Of a stretch of DNA of 64,000 nt, positions 35,230 through 44,065 are shown piece by piece (the stretch's first letter is position 1; each line of letters begins with the position of its first letter). Source of the DNA: Streptomyces sp. B21-083 (GTDB lineage Bacteria; Actinomycetota; Actinomycetes; Streptomycetales; Streptomycetaceae); NCBI RefSeq assembly GCF_036898825.1, contig NZ_JARUND010000001.1, positions 1,426,001 through 1,490,000 of the forward strand. Direction: 5' to 3'. The notes beneath the pieces are model-generated. The model did not search any database. It worked only from the letters and a program-made list of their open reading frames with translations, and was not told where the DNA came from. Position numbers and translations under genes: made by a program.

Positions 35230-36085
35230 CGGATCCGACCTCCATCGGCAGTATGCGGCGCAGCCGTCCCGGGTCTCCGGGGCGCTTCTGCCATTCGCGG
35301 GGGTAGCCCACTGACACTTCTTCGAAGCGGACGCCCTCGTGCCAGGTGGTCCGAGGGATGTGCAGATGGCCGTAGACCATGGTCAGGGCTCGGAACCGGC
35401 GGTGCCAGTCGGCGGTCAGCGTGGTGCCGCACCACATGGCGAACTCGGGGTGCCACAGCACGTCCGTGGGATGCCGGTCCAGCGGATAGTGGTTGACGAG
35501 CACCGTCGGCAGGTCCTCGGGCAGTTCGGCGAGCCGGCGCTCGGTCTCCGCGACCCGGGCCCGGCACCAGGCCTCACGGGTCGGGTAGGGGTCGGGGTGC
35601 AGGAGGTACTCGTCGGTGCAGACGATGCCGGTGGTGTGCGCGTACGCCAGCCCCTCCTCCTTGGTCGCGCACCCCCGCGGGAGGAAGGAGTAGTCGTAGA
35701 GGAGGAAGAGCGGCGCGACGACCACGGGGCCGCCGGGTCCCTCCCACACGGGGTACGGGTCCTCGGGCGTCGTCACACCCAGCTCGCGGCACAGCTCGAC
35801 CAGGTGTTCGTAGCGGGCGACCCCGCGCAGGGTGACCCGGTCCTTGGGGTGGGTCCACAGCTCGTGGTTGCCGGGTGCCCAGACGACCTTGCGGAAGCGG
35901 CCCGCAAGGGTTTCGAGGACCCAGCGGATGTCGGCCACCGCCTCCGACACGTCGCCGGCGACGAGCAGCCAGTCGTCGTCCGTCTCGGGGTACATCTGTT
36001 CGACCAGGGTGCGGTTCTCCGGGTAGCCGATGTGCAGATCACTGATCGCCAGCAACTGTCCGGCACCACCGGCCGTCGTCTCCAC
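35177..36085 (-). CDS. calcineurin-like metallophosphoesterase
   Basis: 302 residues. The binuclear-metal motifs are LLAISDLHIGYPENR, LLVAGDVSEAV, VWAPGNHELWTHP, VLVNHYPLD and MVYGHLHIPRT in the expected order. The substrate cannot be told. The GTG at 36085 follows AAGGGG; a GTG 18 codons upstream lacks a ribosome-binding site. Its 3' end overlaps the PPTase start by 53 bases, so the two should be expressed together. Confidence 0.92.
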   Translation of the reverse strand: METTAGGAGQLLAISDLHIGYPENRTLVEQMYPETDDDWLLVAGDVSEAVADIRWVLETLAGRFRKVVWAPGNHELWTHPKDRVTLRGVARYEHLVELCRELGVTTPEDPYPVWEGPGGPVVVAPLFLLYDYSFLPRGCATKEEGLAYAHTTGIVCTDEYLLHPDPYPTREAWCRARVAETERRLAELPEDLPTVLVNHYPLDRHPTDVLWHPEFAMWCGTTLTADWHRRFRALTMVYGHLHIPRTTWHEGVRFEEVSVGYPREWQKRPGDPGRLRRILPMEVGSGDRGAASGHGGGRGDAR

Positions 36086-36451
36086 CCCAGCCCCTTCCGC
36101 ATCCGAACTCCGCCCCCGCGAGCGCACGTTCGGACCCACAAGAACACATCACCGGCAGCCGGACAAGTACGGCTCCCCGCCCTCCCGGCACCCTCTCGGC
36201 GCAGCTCACCGGACGGGGCCGAAGATCATTACAGGGGGCCACGGTTGGTACACAAGGCAACACACGGGGTACTGCTGTCAATTCCGTAACACGCGCGTAG
36301 CAGGAACAGGGTCTGCGGAGCCTTATGATCGCCTCAACACTTCCGCCAGAAATCCGGTTCGCACCCGGGTGGCTTGTCGTGTTCCCAACTCTCCCCTGGC
36401 CGGGCTCGGCCCTATTTTGCCGTGCCCGTGAACCTTGAAAGGTGGCCCTGC
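36086..36451. other. 366-bp divergent intergenic region
   Basis: It lies between the metallophosphoesterase (minus) and ATP-grasp (plus) genes. A possible -10 TATGAT is at 36324-36329 without a convincing -35. No further repeats, hairpins or genes were recognised. Confidence 0.4.
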
Positions 36452-37609
36452 ATGGTCTCTCGCGTACGCGTCTGGCTGAACCGCACGTACGCGGAGAACG
36501 TGTTCTTCATGGAACAGCTGCGGAGAAATCCCAGCGACCGCGCGGTCGAGATCCACGCCACCCACGGGGACGCCGACTCCCCCGTCCTGGCCGCCGCCGA
36601 CACCGCCGCCATGGAGCCCGAGGGCCTGTCCCCCGCCGCGTACGTCGAGTACGCGCTCGACCAGTGCGACCGTCGCGAGATCGACGTGTTCGTGCCGCGT
36701 CTGCACCAGGACGCGATCGTCGAGCACCGCGCGGACTTCGAGGCCGTCGGCACCAAGCTGCTCGCGCCGACGCCGGAGGCGGTGGCCGTCTTCCAGGACA
36801 AGGCGACCGCCTACCAGGCCGTCGAGGCCGTCGGCGTCCCGGTGCCGCCCTGGTGGCGGGTGCGCAGCGCCGAGGAACTCATCGTCGCCGTCGATCAGTT
36901 GGAGTCCGACGGCCACAAGGCGTGCTTCAAGCCGGCGGCGGGCGCGGGCGGGGTGGGCTTCCGCATGATCACGCGCGCCCCCTTCTCGATGTCGCACCTC
37001 AACGGGTTCCCCAGCCCCTACGTCCAGTTGGACATGGTCCTCGACGTGCTGCGGAACACCGACGAGGACGTCGACTGGCTGGTGATGCCCCGTCTGGAGC
37101 AGCCGGAGGTGTCCGTCGACTGCCTCACCGGCACCGACTCGCGCACCCGGATGGCGATCGGCCGCACCAAGAACGGCCGGCGGCGCGGCTTCACCCTCGA
37201 CGAGGCCTGGCTGGAGCCCGCGCGGCTCATCGCCGAGGGCTTCGGACTGCACCACCTGAGCAACATCCAGTTCCGGATGTACGAGGACCGGCCGGTCCTG
37301 ATGGACGTCAACACCCGTCCGGCCGGCGGTCTGCACCAGCTCTCACTGTGCGGCATCAACGCCCCTTGGGCGGCGGTGCAGTTGGCGCTCGGCGAGGACC
37401 CGGGTGATCTGGTGCCGCCGTTCCTCGGGCAGGACTACGCGGTGATCTCCGCGCCGCGCCTGGTGCGCACCGTGTCGGCGACCGCGGACGAGGTTCCGGA
37501 GCCCACGTCCACGCTGCCGGCCGCACCGGCTACGGCAGCCGCCGATGAGCCGGTCACGGAAGCGGCGGCGGAGGCATCCGCGGGAGCACCGGCGGCGGCC
37601 ACCGCGTAA
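36452..37609 (+). CDS. ATP-grasp-type ligase-like protein
   Basis: 385 residues. An N-terminal nucleotide-binding-like part (MVSRVRVWLNRTYAEN..., FVPRLHQDAIVEH) precedes an ATP-grasp fold: FQDKATAYQAVEAVGVPVPPWW, ACFKPAAGAGGVGFR, WLVMPRLE and VLMDVNTRPAGGLHQ, giving the ATP and Mg2+ sites. The C-terminal ~55 residues are Ala/Pro/Glu-rich and probably disordered. ATP-grasp enzymes join a carboxylate to an amine or thiol; the substrates here are unknown. The ATG at 36452 follows GAAAGGTGG; 26 codons of open frame upstream are rejected. Confidence 0.85.
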   Translation: MVSRVRVWLNRTYAENVFFMEQLRRNPSDRAVEIHATHGDADSPVLAAADTAAMEPEGLSPAAYVEYALDQCDRREIDVFVPRLHQDAIVEHRADFEAVGTKLLAPTPEAVAVFQDKATAYQAVEAVGVPVPPWWRVRSAEELIVAVDQLESDGHKACFKPAAGAGGVGFRMITRAPFSMSHLNGFPSPYVQLDMVLDVLRNTDEDVDWLVMPRLEQPEVSVDCLTGTDSRTRMAIGRTKNGRRRGFTLDEAWLEPARLIAEGFGLHHLSNIQFRMYEDRPVLMDVNTRPAGGLHQLSLCGINAPWAAVQLALGEDPGDLVPPFLGQDYAVISAPRLVRTVSATADEVPEPTSTLPAAPATAAADEPVTEAAAEASAGAPAAATA

Positions 37610-37655
37610 CCGCCCCGCCCGACCCCCTCCTCTCCTCCACCAGACTCACCCCCAT

Positions 37656-37713
37656 CGGTCTGGACCAATCGGTGCTCAGTCTCTTGACAGCCCGACTGGT
37701 CCAGACCAACTTT
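37656..37713 (+). promoter_or_regulatory. chitinase promoter with two DasR-like (dre) sites
   Basis: TGGTCCAGACCA at 37697-37708 and a related CGGTCTGGACCA at 37656-37667 match the TGGTC(T/C)AGACCA core of DasR-responsive elements and the 12-bp repeats known from Streptomyces chitinase promoters. A -35 TTGACA (37684-37689) and a -10 AACTTT (37708-37713) lie with 18-bp spacing; the right-hand site overlaps the -10. DasR or a similar regulator should block transcription until N-acetylglucosamine-derived signals appear. Confidence 0.8.
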
Positions 37714-37785
37714 GTTGCGCATCCCTCTGCACCTTCGTGCAGAGCTCTGCACTCCCGAATCACCCCACCGCTTCAGGGAGACCGC

Positions 37786-39459
37786 GTGCGCTTCACACTC
37801 ACCAGACACCGACTGCTCGCCCTGCTCGGCTCCGCCACCCTGGCCCTGGCCGGGGCGGTCGCTCTGCCCGGCACCGCTCAGGCGGCCAACGTCCTGTCCA
37901 ACCCCGGCTTCGAGTCGGGCTCCCTCTCCCCCTGGTCCTGCACCGGCAACCTCGGCCAGGTCGCTTCCTCCCCCGTCCATGGCGGCACCAAGTCCCTTGC
38001 TGGGGCGGCCAGTTCGAGCGACAACGCCCAGTGCGCCCAGACCGTCGCCGTCCGCCCGAACACCGCCTACACGCTTCAAGGCTGGGTGCGCGGCTCGTAC
38101 GTCTACCTCGGCGTCGACAGCGGCCCCTCGACCTGGACGACGTCCCCCTCGGCCTACGTCCAACTGTCCGTCACCTTCACCACAGGCGCGGCACAGACCA
38201 CCGCCACGGTCTACACCCACGGCTGGTACGGCCAGGGCACCTACTACGCCGACGACATCAGCCTCGACGGCCCGGGCAGTGGCGGCTCGGACACCCAGGC
38301 CCCGACCGCGCCCGGCACCCTCCGCTCCACTGCCAAGTCCTCCTCGACGGTCTCCCTGACCTGGAACGCCGCCTCGGACAACGTCGGCGTCACGGCGTAC
38401 GACATCTACCGCGGCGCGAGCCAGGTGCAGAGCGTCTCCGGTACGACGGCCACTGTGAGCGGACTCTCACCGAGCACCGCGTACTCCTTCTCGGTGAAGG
38501 CCCGCGACGCGGCGGGCAACGTCTCGGCGGCCTCCAACTCCGTGAGCGTCACGACGGACGCCGGCGGGGGCACCACCGGGTTCAAGCAGGCGGCTCCCTA
38601 CCTCTACCTCGGCTGGGGCGACCCGCCGAGCCCGACCTCGGTGATGAGCGCGACGGGCGTCAAGTGGTTCACGATGGCGTTCATCCTGTCCTCGGGCGGC
38701 TGCAACCCGGCCTGGGACGGCACCCGCGCGCTGACCGGCGGCAACGACCAGAGCGTCATCAACTCCATCCGTGCGGCGGGCGGTGACATCGTTCCGTCGA
38801 TCGGTGGCTGGAGCGGCAACAAGCTGGGCCCGAACTGTTCGACGCCCGAGGCACTCGCGGGCGCCTACCAGAAGGTGATCGACGCGTACGGACTCAAGGC
38901 GATCGACGTCGACATCGAGAACTCGGACGAATTCGAGAACGAGGTGGTGCAGGACCGCATCCTGGGCGCCCTGAAGATCGTCAAGGCGAACAACCCGGGC
39001 CTGCGCACGATCCTGACCTTCGGCACGTCGACCACCGGTCCGAACTACTGGGGCAACCGTCTCATCGAGCGCGCGTCGGCCCTCGGCGCCGGCATCGACG
39101 TGTTCACGATCATGCCGTTCGACTTCGGCGGCGGCGCCGACATGTACGCCAGCACCGTCAACGCCACGGAGGGGCTGAAGACGAAACTGCGCTCCACGTT
39201 CGGCTGGGACGACGCGACGGCGTACGCCCACATCGGGATATCCGGCATGAACGGCCTGTCCGACCAGCAGGAACTGACCAGCCCGACGACCTGGACGCAG
39301 ATCCGCGACTGGTCCAACTCCCACCACATCGCCCGCCTCGCCTACTGGGCGGTCAACCGCGACCGGTCATGCCCCGGCGGCGGAGTGGTCAGCAACTGCT
39401 CGGGCATCAGCCAGAACACCTGGCAGTTCACGTCGATCACGGCCGGCTTCACAGGCTGA
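37786..39459 (+). CDS. secreted GH18 chitinase with carbohydrate-binding and FnIII domains
   Basis: 557 residues. Signal peptide (to ~residue 34, AQAAN), then a carbohydrate-binding module (~35-162, NVLSNPGFESGSLSPW), a fibronectin type III domain (~172-257, PTAPGTLRSTAKSSSTVSL) and a GH18 catalytic domain from ~265. The catalytic strand is KAIDVDIENSDE, with the acid Glu378; the first Asp of the usual DxxDxDxE is Lys371, a variant seen in some GH18 enzymes. It degrades chitin outside the cell. The GTG at 37786 follows AGGGAG; the promoter carries DasR-like sites. Confidence 0.93.
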   Translation: MRFTLTRHRLLALLGSATLALAGAVALPGTAQAANVLSNPGFESGSLSPWSCTGNLGQVASSPVHGGTKSLAGAASSSDNAQCAQTVAVRPNTAYTLQGWVRGSYVYLGVDSGPSTWTTSPSAYVQLSVTFTTGAAQTTATVYTHGWYGQGTYYADDISLDGPGSGGSDTQAPTAPGTLRSTAKSSSTVSLTWNAASDNVGVTAYDIYRGASQVQSVSGTTATVSGLSPSTAYSFSVKARDAAGNVSAASNSVSVTTDAGGGTTGFKQAAPYLYLGWGDPPSPTSVMSATGVKWFTMAFILSSGGCNPAWDGTRALTGGNDQSVINSIRAAGGDIVPSIGGWSGNKLGPNCSTPEALAGAYQKVIDAYGLKAIDVDIENSDEFENEVVQDRILGALKIVKANNPGLRTILTFGTSTTGPNYWGNRLIERASALGAGIDVFTIMPFDFGGGADMYASTVNATEGLKTKLRSTFGWDDATAYAHIGISGMNGLSDQQELTSPTTWTQIRDWSNSHHIARLAYWAVNRDRSCPGGGVVSNCSGISQNTWQFTSITAGFTG

Positions 39460-39492
39460 CCGGCAGGCGCGGGCCGGGGGCGGGCCGGGCGC

Positions 39493-39520
39493 GCCCCGCG
39501 CCCCGACAGGGGCGCGGGGC
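39493..39520 (+). terminator. strong stem-loop after the chitinase gene
   Basis: Perfect 12-bp stem GCCCCGCGCCCC (39493-39504) / GGGGCGCGGGGC (39509-39520) with a 4-base loop, 33 bases after the stop. Its right arm is the start of the dispersed repeat. Confidence 0.85.
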
Positions 39521-39583
39521 TGTGTCGATATGCGGCTCCGCCGCGTGGGCGCGACCAGCCCCCACCGGCCCGCAGCCAAAAAC
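39508..39583. repeat. dispersed Streptomyces intergenic repeat, copy 2
   Basis: AGGGGCGCGGGGCTGTG, a ~28-base insert TCGATATGCGGCTCCGCC..., then GCGCGACCAGCCCCCACCGG and CCGCAGCCAAA. It shares both ends with the copy at 32995-33041. The middle insert and hairpin arms are typical variation of this family. Confidence 0.75.
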
Positions 39584-39585
39584 CC

Positions 39586-42500
39586 TTACCGAACAGCCAG
39601 CCTCAACGTCTGCACCTCGAACGGCCGCAGCCGCACCGGCACCGAGTCACCGTCCGTCGGCGCCTCGGACAGGGGCCGCTCCAGCAGGTCCGTGATCTTC
39701 GCACCCGCCAGCGCGAACCCGGTGCACAGCGCACCCTCCGCCCGGCCGCCGCGCGACTCGTAGAGGCGGACGACGACGTCGCCGGACGCGTCGTCGGCGA
39801 GCTTCACCGCCTCGATCGTCACACCGTCGCCGTCCGCCCACACGACCGGCTCCGGCGCCCCCGCCGCGTCCGCGACCCGCAGCGGCAGGTTGAGGGAGTA
39901 GCCCTCGGCGACCGCGTCCGCGATGCTCGCACCCGGCAGCAGCGAGTACGTGAAGCGGTGTTTGCCCTGGTCGGCCCCGGGGTCGGGGATCCGCGGGGCG
40001 CGCACCAGCGACAGGCGGACCGTGGTCGTCGTACCGCCGTCCTCGCGGACCGTGCGGGAGACGTCGTGGCCGTACGTCGAGTCGTTGAGGACCGCGACGC
40101 CGTAGCCGGGCTCGGCGATGTGCACCCAGCGGTGGCCGGAGACCTCGAAGCGGGCCGACTCCCACGTGGTGTTGGTGTGCGTGGGCCGCTGGACGTGGCC
40201 GAACTGGATCTCCGCGCTGGAGTGCGCCGCACGGACGTCCACCGGGAACGCCGCCTTGAGGATCTTCTCGGCCTCGTGCCAGTCGATCTCCGTCTCGAAG
40301 TCGATCCGGGGGCTGCCGGCCCGGACGGTGATCGTCTGGACGATCTTCGAGCCCTTGCCGAAGTCGCGCTCCACCCGGATGGCGCCGAGGAGCGGGTCCT
40401 CGTCGGTCACCGTGACGGAGGTCGTCTCCAGCAGGTCCGTGTAGCGGTTCTGGTAGTGCTTGTCGATGTCCCAGGCGTCCCAGTAGTTCGGGAGGTCGGT
40501 GTGCAGCCGGAGCAGGTTGCCCTTGTCGGCGAGGACTTCGCGGTCCGCCCTCAGGTCGCGGACCGAGGCCAGCGTGCCGTCCTCGGCCAGCTCGACCCGT
40601 ACGAGCCCGTTGTCGAGGATCCGTCCGGCGGCGATCGTCACCGGCCGCGGGGGCTCCGCGACGGCCAGCGGGGCGCTGCCGCTCGCCGGGACCTCCACGT
40701 ACATGGGGACGCCCGTCGAGGTGCGGACCACCTCGGCCCGGTCGTACGGGCTGGTGTTGAAGGCGCGGGACTCGCCGCCGCCGAGCGCGGCCACCGCCTC
40801 GGCGGTGATCGTCTCCAACTCCTCGGCCACGCGGGCGTATTCGGCCTCCGCCTCGCGGTGCACCCAGGCGATGGACGAGCCGGGCAGGATGTCGTGGAAC
40901 TGGTGGAGCAGGACCGTCTTCCAGAGGCGGTCCAGGTGCTCGTACGGGTAGGCGTAGCCCGGCGCGTGCAGCGCGGCCGTCGTCGCCCACAACTCGGCCT
41001 CGCGCAGCCTGTGTTCGCTGCGCCGGTTGCCCTGCTTGGTGCGGGCCTGCGAGGTGTACGTGGCCCGGTGCAGCTCCAGGTACAGCTCACCGACCCAGAC
41101 CGGGGCGTCGGGGTACTCCTCGCGGGCCTTGGCGAAGAAGTCGTCGGGGTGCTCGATCTCGACGGTCGCCGAGCCTTCCAGGTCGGCCAGCCTGCGCGCC
41201 CGTTCCATGATCTCGCGGGTGGGGCCGCCGCCGCCGTCGCCCCAGCCGAAGGGGGCCAGCGAACGCGACGCGACGCCCTTCTCCTGGTAGTTGCGCGACG
41301 CGCGGGACATCTCCTCGCCGCTGAAGCGGGCGTTGTAGGTGTCGACCGGCGGGAAGTGGGTGAAGATACGGGTGCCGTCGATGCCCTCCCACCAGAAGGT
41401 GTGGTGGGGGAACTTGTTGGTCTGGTTCCAGGAGATCTTCTGGGTGAGGAACCAGTCGTTGCCGGCGAGCTTGGCGAGCTGCGGGTAGGCCGCGGTGTAG
41501 CCGAAGGAGTCCGGCAGCCACACGCCCTTGGTCTCGACGCCGAAGTGCTCGATGAAGAACCGCTTGCCGTGGATGAGCTGGCGGGCCATCGCCTCACCGC
41601 CGGGCAGGTTGCCGTCGGCCTCGACCCACATGCCGCCGACCGGAGCCCACTGGCCCTTCTTCACCGACTCCTGGATGCGGGCCCACACCTTGGGGTAGTT
41701 GTCGCGCACCCACTCGTACTGCTGGGCCTGTGAGCAGGCGAAGATGAAGTCCTCGTACTCGTCGGCCAGCGAGGTGACGTTCGAGAAGGTGCGGGACGTC
41801 TTGCGCTTGGTCTCACGGATCGGCCACAGCCACGCCGAGTCGATGTGCGCGTGGCCCACACCCGAGATCTTGTGGGCGCTGGCGTTGGCCGGCTTGGCCA
41901 GCGCGGGCGCCAGGGCCGCTCGTACCGCCGCCGCCGAACCGGCCACGTCGTCCAGGTCGAGGAGGTCGAGGGCGCGGTCCAGGGTGTGCGCGATCTCGTG
42001 GCGGCGCGGGTCGTGGTCGTCCAGCTCCAGCATCAGCTCGCGCAGTACCTGGACGTCGAGGTCGAGGTGGAAGACCTCCTCGTCGAGGATGGCGAGGTCG
42101 GCGCGCTGGAAGGTGTAGATCGGCTTGTCGCCGGCGGTGAGGATGTCACCCATGGGGGTGATCTTGGAGAAGTTCTCGGCGAGGATGTCCGGGTTCGAGG
42201 CCGCCTCGACGAGGTAGTCGATCTCCTCGCCGCCAGTCGCCGGGTTGGCGATCGGCACGTACTGGTTGAGCGGGTTGACCGCCTTCAGCGGGGTGCCGTC
42301 GGTGAGGTGGACCAGGGCCTCGGCCTGGTTGCCGGGCCAGTCGCCGACGAAGCCGAGGTCGATGACCGCCTCTACACGCCGGCCGGCCCACTCGGCGGGC
42401 ACCCGGCCGCGCATCCGGAACCAGGTGGTGCCCCAGGGCGGCCCCCAGAGGGTGTCCATGGCGAAGGGCGCGTACGACGCCGCCGCCGCCTCCTCGAAGG

Positions 42501-42630
42501 AGACCGGCTCGCCCGGCGCCTGCCAGGCCTCTACCTCGAAGGGAACCGTGGCCGCGTAGATCGCCGCCTTGATCCGCTGGTCGTGGAGGCGCTGGACGCG
42601 CTCCTCGATCCGCCGGCGTTCGTCGTGCAT
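39586..42630 (-). CDS. GH38 alpha-mannosidase
   Basis: 1014 residues, usual for bacterial GH38. The zinc site includes VGHAHIDSAWLWPIRETKRK (His260/His262, Asp264), and the catalytic nucleophile is Asp374 in WLPDSFGYTAAYPQ. There is no signal peptide, so it acts in the cytoplasm on imported mannosides, releasing alpha-mannose. The ATG has GGAG 7 bases upstream. The 15-bp repeat array and a LacI-type palindrome lie just upstream, between it and the GH4 gene. Confidence 0.93.
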   Translation of the reverse strand: MHDERRRIEERVQRLHDQRIKAAIYAATVPFEVEAWQAPGEPVSFEEAAAASYAPFAMDTLWGPPWGTTWFRMRGRVPAEWAGRRVEAVIDLGFVGDWPGNQAEALVHLTDGTPLKAVNPLNQYVPIANPATGGEEIDYLVEAASNPDILAENFSKITPMGDILTAGDKPIYTFQRADLAILDEEVFHLDLDVQVLRELMLELDDHDPRRHEIAHTLDRALDLLDLDDVAGSAAAVRAALAPALAKPANASAHKISGVGHAHIDSAWLWPIRETKRKTSRTFSNVTSLADEYEDFIFACSQAQQYEWVRDNYPKVWARIQESVKKGQWAPVGGMWVEADGNLPGGEAMARQLIHGKRFFIEHFGVETKGVWLPDSFGYTAAYPQLAKLAGNDWFLTQKISWNQTNKFPHHTFWWEGIDGTRIFTHFPPVDTYNARFSGEEMSRASRNYQEKGVASRSLAPFGWGDGGGGPTREIMERARRLADLEGSATVEIEHPDDFFAKAREEYPDAPVWVGELYLELHRATYTSQARTKQGNRRSEHRLREAELWATTAALHAPGYAYPYEHLDRLWKTVLLHQFHDILPGSSIAWVHREAEAEYARVAEELETITAEAVAALGGGESRAFNTSPYDRAEVVRTSTGVPMYVEVPASGSAPLAVAEPPRPVTIAAGRILDNGLVRVELAEDGTLASVRDLRADREVLADKGNLLRLHTDLPNYWDAWDIDKHYQNRYTDLLETTSVTVTDEDPLLGAIRVERDFGKGSKIVQTITVRAGSPRIDFETEIDWHEAEKILKAAFPVDVRAAHSSAEIQFGHVQRPTHTNTTWESARFEVSGHRWVHIAEPGYGVAVLNDSTYGHDVSRTVREDGGTTTTVRLSLVRAPRIPDPGADQGKHRFTYSLLPGASIADAVAEGYSLNLPLRVADAAGAPEPVVWADGDGVTIEAVKLADDASGDVVVRLYESRGGRAEGALCTGFALAGAKITDLLERPLSEAPTDGDSVPVRLRPFEVQTLRLAVR

Positions 42631-42641
42631 GAGAAGTCTCC

Positions 42642-42720
42642 AGACCAGATACGAGCAGACCAGATGTGAGCAGACCGGGTACGAACAGACCCGGATACGA
42701 GCAGACCGGACAAGACCGGG
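42642..42720. repeat. 15-bp tandem repeat array upstream of GH38
   Basis: Units of AGACCAGATACGAGC run head to tail: 42642-42656, 42657-42671 (GATGTGAGC variant), 42672-42686 and 42687-42702 (16 bases), ending in a partial unit to 42720. It lies between the GH38 and GH4 genes, close before the GH38 start. It may be an operator series, a structural spacer or a replication slippage product. Confidence 0.85.
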
Positions 42721-42730
42721 AAAGCGCTTA
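42721..42730. promoter_or_regulatory. AAGCGCTT palindrome, LacI-type operator candidate
   Basis: AAAGCGCTTA (palindrome AAGCGCTT at 42722-42729) overlaps the GH4 stop codon, 92 bases upstream of the GH38 start. The CG-centred AAGCGCTT core is typical of LacI-family sugar regulator sites. No LacI gene is in the window, so this is tentative. Confidence 0.4.
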
Positions 42731-44065
42731 CTTAAGGTACGCCAGGCCGGGGTGGACCGAGGTGTATCCGTCGACCAGTCTGCGGGCCACGTTCACGGAA
42801 TCGACGAGGGGGTGCAGGGCGAACGCCTTGACCGCCGTCGTACGGGAGCCGGAGTCGGCGGCGGCGAGCACCTCGCGTTCGACCGCCTTGACCGAGCAGA
42901 CCAGCCCGGAGGCGTGGTCGGGCAGCGGGTCGACGGTGACGGGGTGGGCGCCGTTGGCGTCGACCAGGCAGGGCACCTCGATGACGGCCTCGGAGTCGAG
43001 CACCGAGAGCGTCCCTCGGTTCTGGACATTGAGGATCAGCGTGGTGCGCTCGTCGCGGGCGATGGCCCGCATCAGGGCGAGGGCGACCTTCTCGTAGCCG
43101 CCGGACAGGTCGTCGGCGTCGCGTTCGCCCGCGCCCGCCGTCTCACGGGCCTCGGCCATGTAGGTCGCCTCGCGCTCGGCGCGGGTACGGTCCCAGGCGG
43201 TGAGGGCGTCGGCGTCCGGACGTTTCATCTCGTCGTAGAAGCCGGCCTGCTGGTCGCGCAGGAAGGCGCCGCGGGTCTTCTCGGCCTCGCTGTAGGCGCG
43301 TACGGCCTCGCGGTTGAAGTAGTAGTAGTGCAGGTACTCGTTCGGGATGGCGCCCAGGGACTGGAGCCAGTCGGTGCCGAAGAGCTTGCCCTCCTCGAAG
43401 GAGCCGAGGAGGTCGGGGTCGGCGAGCAGTCGCGGGAGTTCGTCGCGGCCGTTCACCCGTAGGCCGCGTACCCAGCCGAGGTGGTTGAGGCCGACGTAGT
43501 CGATCCATGCCTCGCCGGGGTTCGCGCCGAGAACCCGGGCGATCCGGCGGCCGAGGCCCACCGGGGAGTCGCAGATGCCGATGACGCGGTCGCCGAGGTG
43601 GCGGGACATGGCCTCGGTGACCAGGCCTGCCGGGTTGGTGAAGTTGATGACCCAGGCGTCGGGGGCGACCCGCGCGACGCGCCGCGCGATGTCCTCGGCC
43701 ACCGGGACCGTGCGCAGGCCGTAGGCGATACCGCCCGCCCCGACCGTCTCCTGGCCGAGGACACCCTCGTCCAGCGCCACCTTCTCGTCGTTCGCTCTGC
43801 CCTCCAGACCGCCGACGCGGATCGCGGAGAAGACGAAGTCGGCGCCGGTGAGCGCCTCGTCGAGGTCGGTCGTGGCGCTCACCTCGGGGGCGTCGGCCAC
43901 CCCCGCCGCCTGCTCGGCCAGGACCCGGGTGACCGCGGAGAGGCGGCCGGCGTCCAGGTCGTGCAGGACGACACGCGTCACCCGGCCCTCGGCGTGGTCG
44001 CCCAGGAGCGCCCCGTACACGAGCGGGACGCGGAATCCGCCGCCTCCCAGAATGGTCAGCTTCAA
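42728..44065 (-). CDS. GH4 6-phospho-beta-glucosidase-type glycosidase
   Basis: 445 residues. GH4 enzymes use NAD+ and Mn2+ and work through a redox step. The nucleotide-binding start MKLTILGGGGFRVP, the metal ligands Cys165 (GICDSPVG) and His195 (LNHLGW), and FVFSAIRVGGLEGRANDE are typical. Phospho-sugars are common substrates, and the adjacent PfkB kinase could supply them. The start is a TTG (44065) with GGAAAGG upstream, overlapping the DeoR-gene stop by 4 bases (TTGA). Confidence 0.92.
   Translation of the reverse strand: MKLTILGGGGFRVPLVYGALLGDHAEGRVTRVVLHDLDAGRLSAVTRVLAEQAAGVADAPEVSATTDLDEALTGADFVFSAIRVGGLEGRANDEKVALDEGVLGQETVGAGGIAYGLRTVPVAEDIARRVARVAPDAWVINFTNPAGLVTEAMSRHLGDRVIGICDSPVGLGRRIARVLGANPGEAWIDYVGLNHLGWVRGLRVNGRDELPRLLADPDLLGSFEEGKLFGTDWLQSLGAIPNEYLHYYYFNREAVRAYSEAEKTRGAFLRDQQAGFYDEMKRPDADALTAWDRTRAEREATYMAEARETAGAGERDADDLSGGYEKVALALMRAIARDERTTLILNVQNRGTLSVLDSEAVIEVPCLVDANGAHPVTVDPLPDHASGLVCSVKAVEREVLAAADSGSRTTAVKAFALHPLVDSVNVARRLVDGYTSVHPGLAYLK

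Noticed and set aside
42569..43462. 297-codon plus-strand frame running through the 15-bp repeat with a YEQT-like repeated peptide
   Set aside because: It is antisense to the GH4 gene and the peptide repeat only reflects the DNA repeat; no ribosome-binding site or family match.
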